64,000 nt of DNA, taken from positions 23,027,443 to 23,091,442 of the forward strand of contig JACMZG010001914.1 in the NCBI GenBank assembly GCA_018340805.1. The letters run 5' to 3'. A model generated the notes under the pieces. That model searched no databases and had not been told where the DNA came from. It saw only the letters and a program-made list of their open reading frames with translations. This document shows, one piece after another, positions 26,510 through 40,000 of this stretch (positions within the stretch are counted from its first letter, which is position 1; each line of letters begins with the position of its first letter). This stretch comes from Microvelia longipes (taxonomy: Eukaryota > Arthropoda > Insecta > Hemiptera > Veliidae). The translations under genes were made by a program, and so were the position numbers.

Positions 26510-28105
26510 AATTAAACTTGGTTCAAAACCAACCTTAGTTCGAGAAAACGAACCCTATTTGAAATTTTATCACATGGTATTTATCACGTCAATAACCTGA
26601 TTTGTTGAGTCAGCAACATTTTTTAAAACACGATAAACTTTTTGCCGGAAAAATTTTGTATTTAAGTTAACTTAAGGCGCTACTTATTCGAATAATATCG
26701 GAAGTAGATAAGACTACTCTAAGTTAACCAAAATGTCAAGAAAACAAAAAAAACTAAAAGTAGTTCAGCGAAAAAAAAAATTAAATGCAGCGTTTAGTAT
26801 ATCTCGACTAACAATCTAATAAAACTAGTTTTTATGCAACCGAACAAACCCTAAATAACCAGGTAAAATTACCAGAAAAACTTCTTGTGTTTTCAAAACA
26901 AATTTATTACTTTGTCATTACGTTTTTAGAATTTAGGACGTAATGTAGTAGAGCTATAGTGATTACCTTAGGGTGCCCACCCTAGTGGTTAGGTTTGAGT
27001 CCAGACGGAAGTGATTAACTTTTAAGGAGATTTATTTAAATTTATGTTCGGTTTAGAAAAATTATGTTACGGTTTAAGAGCCGTGCGATTTTTTTTTTTG
27101 AAATGCGCGCTTTCTTTTGCATTAATCCAATTTTTCCAAGTTTTAAGTATTTGTTTAATAAATTGAGCAACATTTTTCAAGGAAACTCACCATAAACCGA
27201 GCTTTAAGTAAGTGTAAAGAATACTGCGCCGTATAGTGAGGTTAGACACTATACAGCACAGCATTACTTGCTAGGATGATAATATAGGATAAATATGCAC
27301 ATTTTCTTTCAAGAATTAGAAAAAATTAAATAACAAATTGTGATGCTACTGCTGTTAACTAAGCAAATACCGAAAATTTTAGGAAAAATTGGATTAATGC
27401 AAAAGAAAGAATGTATTTCAAAGGAAAATTAGCCCGGCTTGTGGACCTACTTGTTATAATTTTTATTTTGTTACAATTAAATTAAAAAGTTCTGTTTGAG
27501 CCCTGGTTGTTGTTGTTGAGAGAAGGTCTGTTTGAACCCTGCCTGTTGTTGTTGAGAGAAGTTCTGTTTGACCTTCTCATCTCAACAATGAATAATCTAA
27601 AGTTTTTACATATTCTAGATGATGTTTAAGTTCTGAAGTATACACCAAAAGCTCAAATATGAACACGTTAATTCTTTAAATCCATACAACTTGTGCTATC
27701 TAGTGGTCAAAAGTAAAAAGAACTTTGAGTAAAGTTATCCTTGAGAAAACTCCCAAGACGAGTATAAGTGTTTCCCAGTACATCCATAGCTCAGTATCTT
27801 ATAGTTCGCATCATGTATACTATATCAGGACGATGTTTGTCTTCCTTATTCGTATTTATACTTGTTGTTCATAACAAATATGGTAATTAACTTTTTTAAT
27901 TACTTGAATCTCTATTTCGTCCAATAGTTCTAGGCTCTTACAATATATGTCTATAAATATAAAATGTCGGTTTTTAATAATTTTCAAAAACAATGGGCAA
28001 AAATGTTATGTGTTTTAAGCCCAATCATCTTGTATTAGTCTCATTATGTCTATTTAGAAAGATATTAAAAGCCTAGAACAACTATAAGTTATAGTTCAAA
28101 TACCA

Positions 28106-28106
<1 letters not shown>

Positions 28107-28170
<64 letters not shown>

Positions 28171-28180
28171 TATATATATA

Positions 28181-28232
<52 letters not shown>

Positions 28233-28254
28233 TATATATATATAATATATATAT
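28107..28254. repeat. (AT)n array
   Basis: Long AT array with few interruptions. Confidence 0.9.
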
Positions 28255-28903
28255 TTTTCATAAATATTATAAAAACGTTTAAGTCATGTCCTAGAATTAT
28301 ATCATAAAAAAATGAATTGAATGATGTATGAGCATTTTCTTTTGATTTTTTCTTTACAATTTTTGTGTTTTCACAGCATGTTAAATTTTCATTTGTCTTT
28401 CATTTACAGCATTTCGTGCACTTTTAAAAAGATAGGCCACTCATTTATTTGTAAATATGTAATTGAAGTTTATAAATGCTATTATTTATTAATTTATAAC
28501 ATCAGGGAAGCTATTAATCAACTAACGGAGCATAATAATCTGCCTTTCTACTAAACTATTCAATGCAAAGAGCCTTTTACTCAGCATCAGCATAAGGGCT
28601 AACATATGCACTAACATTTAATACAAAAACGGTCACATTAGACTGATCATTTCTTAAAACATTCACCATATGCTAAATAGAAGTGTTTTTTACCCATTTT
28701 TTTCTTAATTAACTGAACAGTTTATACTTAAATGCTGAATTATCTCTCGAATATAAAAACTGTGGAATCGCAGTCAGTTATTACGTTTCAGATAAACATC
28801 TAATATAAAAAGCAAATGTTTTCAATTCGCAGCTTTCAAATAGCTCAATACTGTTTATTGTTTTTCAATAATCTACTGGAAATATATACTCGGCACTGCG
28901 GAG

Positions 28904-28913
28904 TATATAAAAG
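28904..28913 (+). promoter_or_regulatory. Candidate TATA promoter, possibly for the plus-strand glycine-rich gene
   Basis: TATATAAAAG in non-repetitive sequence, followed about 78 bases later by an ATG at 28982 that opens a short hydrophobic frame (MRGMLVV...). No clean phase-1 donor was found after this ATG, so its link to the exon at 34100 is unproven. Confidence 0.25.
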
Positions 28914-29802
28914 CATATAAATAAAAGATGGCATAAGTATAGAATTCATCTTTTAAGTTGATGAAGAATCACTGATAACAGATGAGGGGAATGTTAGTTG
29001 TGTATATTCATGCTATTCATATCTCTGTCTCAATGAACTGAACATATCCCTGACTTGATGTGCATATCCTCTCACTCCTACATCCATCTCTCCCCTGACT
29101 GCGATGTTCATATCACTAACCATCTCGATAGTAACAAGATATTGTTTTGACAAGATAGTGATAAGAAGCTTTTGGTGGATCTCTAACTTATATTTGGATA
29201 AGATCTACATTATATAATTAGGTTTATTATTATGTATAATTGCAATTATGTGTTAGATCCATTATGGTCCGAGGTCCTTTCCGATTTTTTTCCTTGACTA
29301 GCAGTATTTTTGAAGCCCATTTTCCCTTTATGAGCATAAATTTAATTCCTGGGCCATTTGGAGTAAGCCTATAAACGCTTTGACATTGATGATGCCATAC
29401 ACAACTGACAATATAATCAACAAACTTGACACTATTCTTCACACTTCGTCCAAAATCATAATTTATTAATTTATGATTTATTAATTAGATTTTTTTAGTA
29501 TAGTGCATTATTATGCACTGTACAAAAAATCTATGTATTACAATTCAATATATCTTATCTATCATGACGCTTTCGGTAATTTTTAACTATTTTCCATCCA
29601 GTGATTAAGAAAACATCTTTTCAAATGTAGTTTTAGTTTTTAGCATTTATTCGCGACGGGTATAATTATAATTATTGGTTTAAATTTTTTTTTGGCATTT
29701 GTCTTTTAAGACCATACAGCCATGGAATACTTATTTTATACTTTTATGACTTAAATAATTGGTTCACATTAAAATTACATATAAATGCAACATCGAAACA
29801 TA

Positions 29803-29929
29803 AAGATTTAGGTCTTCCGGTGGTGACCGCGTCAATGTAGATGAAGAATCCCATCTACATTCGTTCCCATCTACATTTGTGGATTCTTCATCTACATTGA
29901 CGCGGTCACCACCGGAAGACCTAAATCTT
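29803..29929. repeat. Hairpin repeat (family C), short copy
   Basis: The arms read GATTTAGGTCTTCCGGTGG and its complement, containing CGCGGTCA and ATGTAGATGAAGAATCC, with a very short centre. It shares ends with the longer element at 54035-54335 and continues right with GCGAAAGCCTACGCAG. Confidence 0.7.
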
Positions 29930-30159
29930 CATGACAATAACCGCGAAAGCCTACGCAGTTTATTATCGAAACATAAACTGAAAAAGACAAAATGATTATA
30001 TCAAATACGCAAGAAAATATGCAGTTACGCGTATAGATTTTGCTTTCAGTCCATCCGGTAGATTATCCGTTAGATCGATTCAACTGATTAGACCAAAAAA
30101 GGTTGCCTTGTCAGATCGATACGATTTCCTTTAATTACTTTCTTATTTTTCCTTCCCCA

Positions 30160-30480
30160 TTTCCCGCAGGTGAATGAGGAAATTATTATGTCTGCACTAA
30201 AAACCTAAATACGGGATTTAACCAGAATTTACCCGTTTCACGTGTTTCTAAGACCTCTTGAGTAAGTTTCACCAAGTTGTCTGTCTATATATGTGTGAAT
30301 GCGTCTGATATCTTCGTAGCTCCTAGTGTTTTCATGCTAGAGAGTTAAAATTTGGAACGAAAATCAATATTTAGTTATTATAAAATAATTTATTGACTCA
30401 TTAACAATTAATAACTCAATAAAAATTATTTGATCAATGCGCAATATAGCACTTTATCCGAAAAGACAAAATGATTATAC
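30160..30480 (+). repeat. Repeat A, 5' fragment
   Basis: Diverged first third of the family ('AACCAGAATTTACCCGTTTCA', 'GTTGTCTGTCTATATATGTG', 'GAGAGTTAAAATTTGG'). Confidence 0.5.
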
Positions 30481-30654
30481 CAAGTAATGATAAGGAATAA
30501 ATAGTGTGTGATTAGACTGCATCTAACTAGATGATAACATCAAGCGGATAATTTTGTTCAGGGTAAAAAATAAGTGTACCCCTAATTTGAACTATATTAA
30601 AATATAGTTTATAATTATTCAATTATTTTGAAAAATTCGTAATCGTTAATAAAG

Positions 30655-30960
30655 AGGTACATAATAGAGGGGGGATGGCCTATCTCAATACATTGAGATG
30701 CCTGAAACATCTTTTTTGGGGCTCTCAGGGGCTCAATGTAACCTCATTGAAACCTCCTTCAAGAGTGAGTTAAGGTTATAATAAGACAATTGATTTTGGC
30801 TTTCCGCACATTGTTTGTGTTTTGATTTGTATTTTTAACATTCTCCTATATAAGTTATTGTAATTTTGTACTGATTATTTGATTATATATATAATCAAAG
30901 GTGGTCAGGTTACTTTTTCGATGTATCAAAATTCAACCTATAGGGCCCCTCTAGTAATAA
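30655..30960 (+). repeat. Dispersed repeat (family H), copy 2
   Basis: Contains 'ATGGCCTATCTCAATACATT', 'GGGGCTCTCAGGGGCTC' and a tail 'GGTGGTCAGGTTACTTTTTC', then 'GGGCCCCTCTAGTAATAATA'. No coding frame. Confidence 0.55.
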
Positions 30961-31329
30961 TATCTCGATGATCGTTAACACCACTTCATCAAGACGGTTT
31001 TTAATTCTCCTATCCGTTTTGTATGAGCAACTTAATTGACGTAAGATCCCTGAGGGGCCCGCTTATTTTTCTAAAAAAAAAACCTCAATAACTTGCATGG
31101 TACATCTCAAACTTCACCCGTATGTACATAAGCCGTACATAAGGCTCCTTCAGGCGAAAATATATTTTAAAACATTATTTTTCACTTCGTTTTATTAATA
31201 GTTTTACAAAAATAATTACTGTAATCAGCAATATTCATTCTACATTTTAAAATCAAGAAACTTTAAATATATGATGGATTGCATCTTTAAATTTTAATCA
31301 TTTTAAAAACTTTAAATACATATCTTAAA

Positions 31330-32120
31330 ACATTTTACTTTTCCTTATTTAAACCGTAGGTATTTAGGAAAAGTATTGTGTTTGCAAAAAAATTCGCAAC
31401 CGGGGTGAAACCGGAATTATCCGTTTTAGGAGTTTAAAAGGCGTCCTAAGTGGTTTTCACAAGTTGTCTGTCTGTATGTGGGTGTCTGTTATCATCGTAG
31501 CTCCTTGTTTATTCATGTTAGAGAGTTAAAACTTTGTTCAAAAATCAATCTATTGTTGTAGTTGTGCTATTCGAAAAATAATTTTTTATGACGTCATTAA
31601 CCCCTAATAATATTTTTGTCACTCAAACCGTGACAAAAATTTTGAAAAAACATAAAACGTGAAAAAATGATGCGATCGGATTGAGATTTGGCATGCATGT
31701 GGCTATGAATGCCACATTCATAGCCATAGATAGATTCATAGATTCGTGTATGTTTTTTAAAAAATTGTATAAATCAGAAATGATTCAATTGAGTTTAAAT
31801 TTGGTACAAGTATATACCTTTACTTAATAAATAAGTACACTAAGTTTCATTTAATATGACAAGTATATCCATGATTTTTGTTGGATCATAAAATTAAGCA
31901 TCATTGAGCGTGGTTCTGTAAATTAAGCATCTTTGAGCGTGGTTCTGGATCGCTGAGAATGATACGGATGCATATACTATCTGAGGTCATGTTGCAGTAT
32001 AAATTTGGCGAATCGTATATTCTGAAGACGAGCGAAGCGAGCCTAAAGCAGAGAGGATGAGCGTAGCGAATCCGATGGGATGAGCAAATGTTCTGAGGTA
32101 CCCTGTACCCGATTTTGTAT
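31330..32120 (+). repeat. Repeat A, full-length copy
   Basis: One of the best copies. The 5S-like segment near 31890-31960 contains a short tandem duplication (two AATTAAGCATC...TTGAGCGTGG blocks). Ends GGTACCCTGTACCCGATTTT. Confidence 0.75.
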
Positions 32121-32124
32121 AATT

Positions 32125-33385
32125 ACTTACCCTTATTTACCGTAGATAAATGGAAGGAAAGTATTGTGTTTGAATTAAAATTCCGAAACCGGGATCTCAT
32201 TTGAATTATCTATTTCTGAGGATTTTAAGACCTCAGTGGTTCTTACAAAGTTGTCTGACTGTATGTGTATGTATGTGTGTATGTTTGTGTCTCCGTTATC
32301 ATCGTAACTACCAAGTATACTTATGATTGAGAGTTGAAATTCGGTACAAAAATCACTCTTTAGGCCTAGCTGTGCATCCGAAAAATATTTTGTATGGTTT
32401 CATTTATCGGTAATAATGACACAGCAAAAATTCAATTTGAAATTTAGCACAATGAAGGGGGACCAACAAATGTGCCAACTTTCATCTTTTTATCAGCATT
32501 AATTATTTTTTATCTAATGACTTGTATACATTTTTGAAAAAAATATAAAAATCGGATACGAGGTACCTCGGAACATTTCTCATTACATCGGATTCGCTGC
32601 ACTCATCCTCTCTACTTTGGACTCGGTTCGCTCGTCCGTAAAATATAAAAATCGTTATATTTACAAAGCAACACGACTTCGGACTCTCTTTGCTTGTCCT
32701 TAGATAATAAATAAATCTGTTTTATTCTCAGCACCCTCAATGCTGCTTAACTTTTACTATCCAACAAAAACCATGGATATACTTGTATTGAAACGAAGTT
32801 AGTGTACTTTAAGTTAAGGTATACACTTGTACCGGATTTTTTCGCGTTTTATGATGTTTCGACATTTTTACTGAGTCATTATTGCAGGTTAATGAGGAGA
32901 TATTTTCCGGATATCATAACTACACCTATAGATTGATTTTTGTACAAAGTTTCAACTCTCTAACATAAATACACTAGGAGCTACGGTGATAACAGACATA
33001 CTCACACACATAATGACAGACAACTTTGTGAAAACTATTCAGGAGCCCTTAAAACTCCTGAAACGGATAATTTATCGCATAAAGTAAATCTTTTCATGCA
33101 ATAAAAATACACTAAGTTTCGTTTCAATACGGCAAGCATATAAATCTAAGGCTTTTGTTGGATCATAAAAGTTAAGCCTGGATAGGTGATCGCTGGAATT
33201 GAAAATAATTATTTACTCTCTGATAAGTAAGTGAAGTGAGTCCGAAGATGTCTTCCAAGGGAAATTTTGTGATTTTTATATTCTAAGGAGGAGCGAAGCG
33301 AGTCCAAATTTGTGAGGATATAGTGAATCCGATGTAATGAGGAAAATTACAGGTACTCGAGGTACTCCGTGCCCCATTTCTTACA
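32125..33385. repeat. Cluster of nested repeat A copies in both orientations
   Basis: A plus-strand partial copy (32125-32540) meets a minus-strand copy (32545-33085, 5S-like part near 32715-32770). This is followed by a plus-strand 3' piece (33090-33380) with a shortened 5S-like part. Confidence 0.6.
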
Positions 33386-33469
33386 GATTCTAATCTAGTA
33401 ATGCAAATGTGCAATGGTATATATCTCGAAATTTTAACTCGTGTAGTAGAATTTTCTATTTATTGAACT

Positions 33470-34550
33470 GATATTCCCCCAGCATTATCCGTTTTAGTTG
33501 TTTTTAGGACCAAATGAGTGGTTTTCACAAAATTTTGTACCTTTTTAGACCCTCGCTCTAGGAGTTTTAACTCTACTGAGGCCCTCGCCAATTATAATTA
33601 AACACAAATATATTTGTACAATATGTTTTTAAATAATCAAATTTGTAAAAAATATTTATGTAATTTGTATTTGTATTTATTTGGTGGAAATAAACAATTA
33701 TTTTTTTATTATTTTTTTGTGTGTGTGTCTGTTGCAATCGTAGGTCCCAGAGTATTTATAATTATGTGTTTGTGCTAGAGGGTTGAATATTGGTACGAAA
33801 AATCAAACTTGAGTTCTATTTGCGACAGCAATGACTCTGCAAATATATCAAAAATTTATCAATCTGGATAAATTGATGATTGATTTGAAATTTAACTCGC
33901 ATTTAGTGACAAATAAGACCGACAAATATGCCAAGTTTCATCTCATTATCAGCTAGTTCCATTTTTATCGAATCACATATATACATTTTTCTTAAAAAAA
34001 TTGTTAAAATAATCCAATTGAGTTTAAATTGGGTAAACGTGTATCCTCAACTTTTCAATAGCAATAATATCAATAATTGAAACTATCTTTATTTTTCAGT
34101 GCAAGGAGGAGAGTACGCAGGAGCCACTAACTTCGCTTCTTCGTCATCTTCATCATCAGCAAATTCAGACGGTACGTTTTAAATGAGATATTTTCGAGTT
34201 TGCGATATTTTAATGGAATAATAATATAATATAAACTAAGTGCGTAACCTGGGATGTGAACACCAGACCTCCGTAGTGTCAAAGGTCAAAATAAGGACTA
34301 ATGCTTTAACGACCTCGGCGATGAAAGCAATACAGTTTCGTTTCAATACAGCAAATATATCTGCGGTATTTATTGGGTCATAAAAATTGAGCGCATCGAG
34401 CGTGGTCAGTTCGACAGTTGAGAATAAAACAAATGTATTTACCTTCCAAAGACGTGCTGGAGTATTTTTGTTGATTTTTTTATTCTAAGGACGAGCGAAG
34501 CTCGTCCGAAGTGGTGAGAAAAAGTTCCGAGGTACTATATACCCGATTTT
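33470..34550 (+). repeat. Repeat A copy split around a coding exon
   Basis: The first part (33470-34060) runs to 'CAATTGAGTTTAAATTGGG'. The second (34320-34550) resumes at 'TTTCGTTTCAATACAGC' with the 5S-like segment (TCGAGCGTGGTCAG). The 260 bp between them include the exon 34100-34171. Its downstream flank also resembles a degraded tRNA-type SINE (34240-34320). Confidence 0.55.
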
Positions 34551-36951
34551 TTCTATTTATACATAATATACACATTTAGTTATTTTTAATTATTTTACAT
34601 TTGCGCTGTTTAAATATCGTGTATATGTTTAATATCATATAATAGTCAATATATTTAAATATCCTGTGTATATATAGCTGTTTAATATTTTACATTAAAC
34701 TACTTTCATATCCCATAATACTAACTCGATAATAAGTCAAACTGCTTTCATATCCCATAATAGTTAACTCGATAATAAGTCAAACTGCTTTCATATCCCA
34801 TAATAGTAACTCGATAATAAGTCGAACTGCTTTTATATTCCTTAATAGTTACTCGATAATTAGTCAAAATTCTTTGATATCGCTTAGTATTAAATCGATT
34901 AATAGTCAAACTGCTTTTATATCCCTTAATAGTTACTCGATAATTGGTAAAAATTCTTTGATATCCTTAAGTATTAAATCGATAAATAGTCAATCTGCTT
35001 TTATAGTCAAAAAGCTTTCCTTTGATAATTAAACTATATTATTTCAATAAACAATAGGAGTTATTACTCGATTATTTTGTCAAACTACTTTAATATTATA
35101 AAAATAACTCGATAGTTTAACTAATTTCATATCACTTAATGGTAACTCGGTAATAATATTTTGAACGATATTAGGAATTTAAATAAAAAATTTATTACTT
35201 TACGCCTTAAAACTTGATTAAATTTTCAAATAAGCAAACGTCTGATTCCACCAATCAGATTTCCCTACGAAAGAATCTGAAAAAACTATATGTCTAATTG
35301 ACTCATAATCCTTAATATTCTCACTGTGAAATACTCTTCGTGACCTATAATATCCGTTAGTAATGAGACGATTTGTAATTAATTATCAGTAAATACAAAG
35401 TAACCAATATCTAATTATATTGATCTCATAATAATCTATTAATCAAATGAAGAGTTACTCCTGCTTTGTTTAAGACATAAATTATAGCTATAAATTATGT
35501 TTAGTGTATATATGATTAAGAAATAAACTCACTTATGAAATTAAGTTATCAATCCTTGATTAATAACTAAATTTCATTAACTCTTCAATGTATGAAACTA
35601 AAAATGGAATTCATGCATTTGTCTGTTAATGTTTCCATTTCTTTAATTTATAGCTCAACATAATTATGATTTTTTTTTTAAATATGAGGTCGATTAGATC
35701 ATTACGTTATGTAACAAGATAAAATAACAATATTTACAATAATCCGGGGATGTTTTAAACCCAGTTAGGTTTTTTATATCTTGTAACGAGGTTTAAAATT
35801 ATAGAAATTAATATTACTTGAGGGGCCCTATCGGTATTCCCCTATCCCTATCCTAGGGATATGAAAGCAGTTTGACTTATTATCGAGTTACTATTATGGG
35901 ATATGAAAGCACTTACTTATTATCGAGTTTAGTAATTATGGGATATGAAAGCAGTTCGATTATTATCGAGTTAGTATTATGGGATATGAAAGCAGTTTGA
36001 CTTATTATCGAGTTACTATTATGGGATATGAAAGCACTTTGACTTATTATCGAGTTACTATTAAGGGATACGAAAGCAGTTTGACTTATTATCGAGTTAC
36101 TATTATGGAATGAAAGTAGTGACTTATTATCGAGTTACTATTATGGGATATAAAAGCAGTTTGACTAATTATCGAGTTACTATTATGGAATATGAAAGCA
36201 GTTTGACTTATTATCGAATTACTATAAGGAATATGAAAGTAGTGACTTATTATCGAGTTACTATTGCATAGTGAGGTGCAAGGTATAACCTCACATAAGG
36301 CCCGCTGGCTACATTTGAACCCACCACCTACAGGATGTTAGGAAAGTGCCCTACCCCTGAGCTAAGAATCCTCGGTTATTTGTTGTGGATTTAGAGAAAA
36401 TATTTCATGAATATATTAATAATATCAAAGCATCACTCAAATCAAAATAGCTCAGTTGTCACTAAAACACAGGTTTATATTCATAGACAATAATAGAGGA
36501 TTATCTATAAAAGAGTAAGTAATTTGTTAACTCATAAGGTAAAGCTAATGCAAAACAAACAAATTCAAAGTAAAAGTTAACATTAGATCTAGCAAGAACC
36601 TAAAGATAGTGAAAACAGGTTGTGTAGTTCCACACAAGAAAATTTCCCATTATTTCACATGACGTCAGAGATGTTTAACTCAATGGCCTTCATCTTAAAC
36701 TAATTCAAAATCCTGGTTCTTCTTCACCTATTTGCTACTTCAAAACATTCGTTTAATTAAACTGCATTATTAACAACAAAACTACGATGACTTTTATCTA
36801 GAACTTGATAAATATGTATGTTAAGTATTACCTATATCAACTGATGTATACGGCAATAATTACACTACATTATAACTTAACATGGACTGATCTTTCAAAT
36901 TAAGGCATATTTTCACTATTAGCATTATGACAGTTTTATTAAAAACTTTTT

Positions 36952-37008
<57 letters not shown>

Positions 37009-40000
37009 TACTTTAGACATAATGCGAGCATGAAGTTATAGACGGTAAAACTATGATGAATGTATATATAAATTAATTTGCTTAATACATTATTCATTTA
37101 AGTTGAATAAAAAATATTTAATGTTTTTATGTGTTCATTCATTTACGAAATTAATTAACAGTGTTGCCTTCTACTTTGCTTAGGTAACCATACTTGACAT
37201 GCGATAAAATTAAAGAAGATAACACCCCGCCCCTGGGCCTTTTGCAGCTTTATCATTTTTTTTAACAGAAGGCATTTAATTAGCTAATTAAGTCGTAATA
37301 TCAGCGAATTTTCTATATGTCGGTCATTTCGGCTTCTAGACTCATCACAATCCCTTCTGTGGGGACTGTTACAACACTGCGAGAGACAGCTAGGAAATGT
37401 AATAAGCAGGATGCAATGCTACATCTGGGAACTGTTCCATCATTCGACATTCATCGTCATTAATGGCTCGACATAATGTTAGGCTCTGTCGGCGCCCTGA
37501 TGAGTTAGACATAACGAAACAGAGTGCGACATGACATTACGTCGAGCCATTAATGATGACGAATGTCGAATGATGGAACAGTTCCCAGATGTAGCATTGC
37601 ATCTTGCTTATTACATTTCTTAGGTGTCTCTCGCACAATTTTATTGTGTCAACTATTCATGTTTTGCAAAACTCGGTAGTATCAAATGATATATGTCTGC
37701 CGTCGGGCGAATTTCATTTAGAATGCGGGTTTCAGTGCTTAAAACCCCATTTCTTGCTTAAGGTTCCAGTTTATGCTTTAGAATCTAAGCAGTTACTCAA
37801 TTGTCAAGCACTACTCGTTACTCATGTTGTGTGTATTTTTCAAAGGAAATGCGCTAAAACCTTTAAAGATAACTAACTAAGCTTAAAGATAAATAACTAA
37901 GCTTTAAACCAGTGCAAATAATAGTGCGTACTTCTAATTTTTGAGGCATAGTTTTGTACAAACAACTGGATAATTATGCGCATTTCCTTTGAAAAATACA
38001 GACAAAATGAGTTATCAGCAGTACTTGACAATTGAGTAACTACTCAGGTTCTAAAGCATGAATTGGAACCTTAAACAAGAAATGGGGTTTTAAGCACGGA
38101 AACACGCTTTCTTAATTAACTTCGCCCGACAGCGGATCACCGCACCAGAATTATTTATTTAGTATTTGTTAACTTATTTAATGTAAAAAAATTATAATAA
38201 TTATCATTCCAACTAGGATTGTTGTTAAGCGTGGAAACACGCATCCCAAAGGAAATTCGCCCAACATGCGGACCCCCGCGCCAGAATTTTTATTAAAATT
38301 TATTGGAAATAAATTGACGAAGATCTTTCGCCAAGGGTTCCCGCGCCAGAATTATTTTTTTACTTTTTCTCATTTAGGAAAATTATTCTGTTTGGAAAAA
38401 ATCCGAAGCCGGGATTTTACCTGAATTATCCTTTTCTGATGCATTAAGTGGGTCTTAATAAATTTAAAATAATAAAATAAATAAATTTATTGGGTATAAG
38501 TAGTTTTTACCAAGTTGTTGGTCTGTATGTGTGTGTCTGTCTGTTATGGCCGTATCTCCCAGTGTATTAATGCTAAAGAGTTGAAACTTGGTACAAATAT
38601 CAATCTTTAGGTCTATTTGTGCTATCCGGAAAATAATTTTTTATGACATCGTTAACCTTCAAAAATTACTCAGCAAAAGTTTTGAAAATTTATGAAACAG
38701 GAAAATATATTGTAAAATGTATAAGGTATGAGCCAAGTTTCATTTCATTACCTGCATTAGTTCCCATTTTATCGAATGACTTGTATTGGCTTGTTTAAGA
38801 ATTGTTGAAAATCAGAAAATAATTCAATTGAGTTGAAATTTAGTGCGAGTATGTTCCTTTACGTAATAAATTAAATATACTAAATTTCATTTGAATAGGC
38901 AAGTATATCTACACTTTTTGTAGGATCATAAAAGTTAAGGAGCATCGAGCGAGGTCAATGTCTGGATGGGTTACCGCTGGGAATATAGCGTGTGTATTTG
39001 ATATCGAAGACGTTTTGCAGTATAAATTTGGTGATTTATATAATCTCAGGACAAGCGAAGCGACTCCGAAGTAGTGAGGATGAGCATAGCGAATCTGAAC
39101 ATTTTTGTTAATTCATTTTTAATTTTTTTAGGTACTCAACATTCTGTAACTAGTACAAATCAAGGAGGCAATGGAATAGCTACTGCCGGTGCTGGTGCTT
39201 CCGGAAGTGGAGGCGGGAGTGGCAGTGGAGGGACGGGAGGCCTTGGAGGAGCAAGTGGGGGTGGCTCTGGATACGGAGGTGTTGTTGGAACACTTAACGG
39301 AGGCAGTAATGGAGGGGCAGGAGGCTCTATTGGAGGAGGAAGTGGGGGTGGCTCAGGATATGGTGGTGCAATAGGAAGTGGTGTTGTTACAGGTAGCGGA
39401 GGAAGCACTGGAGGCGCAGGAGGTGCAAGTGGAAGTGGCTCTGGATATGGAGGAGCAAATGGGGGTGGCTCTGGATATGGAGGAGCAAACGGGGTGGCTC
39501 TGGATATGGCTTAGGTGGAGTTGGAATTGGAGCTGGAAATGGAGGTGGCAGTTTATTTAGTGGTCCGAGTGGAACAGGAGCATCAGGTAGTTATGGAGGA
39601 TCAGGCCAAACTGGAACCAATGGAGGATCCTCTGGATATGGAGGGAATGCTGGAGGAGGATCTGGAGGTGGGCTAGCAGGGTCAGGTGGAAGTGGATCTA
39701 ATTCTGGATTAGGAGGTTTGACGGGAGGTTATGGATCTACTGGCACTCAAGGTATCATTGTTTTCGTTAATTGTTACTAAAATTAGGTAAACATATTCTA
39801 AATTTTAAGTAATATAAACATTTGGTGAAATTTTATAGTGAGACTTATACGAAACTCGGGAGCAGAGTCTACACTTGCTTCAGCATAATCACAGCCACAT
39901 AAACCGCATTTATAGAGCACCTTTGATCAAATTTGAAGATCAATCATTGTTACAAATTATGTGTTTGAAAGAGAACAAAATGATTTTAGGTTTGCCTGGT

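Noticed and set aside
29230..29442. Minus-strand open frame with HHQCQSVYRLTPNGPG
   Set aside because: It looks somewhat protein-like but has no recognised domain, splice partner or promoter; possibly a transposon exon. Left out for lack of support.
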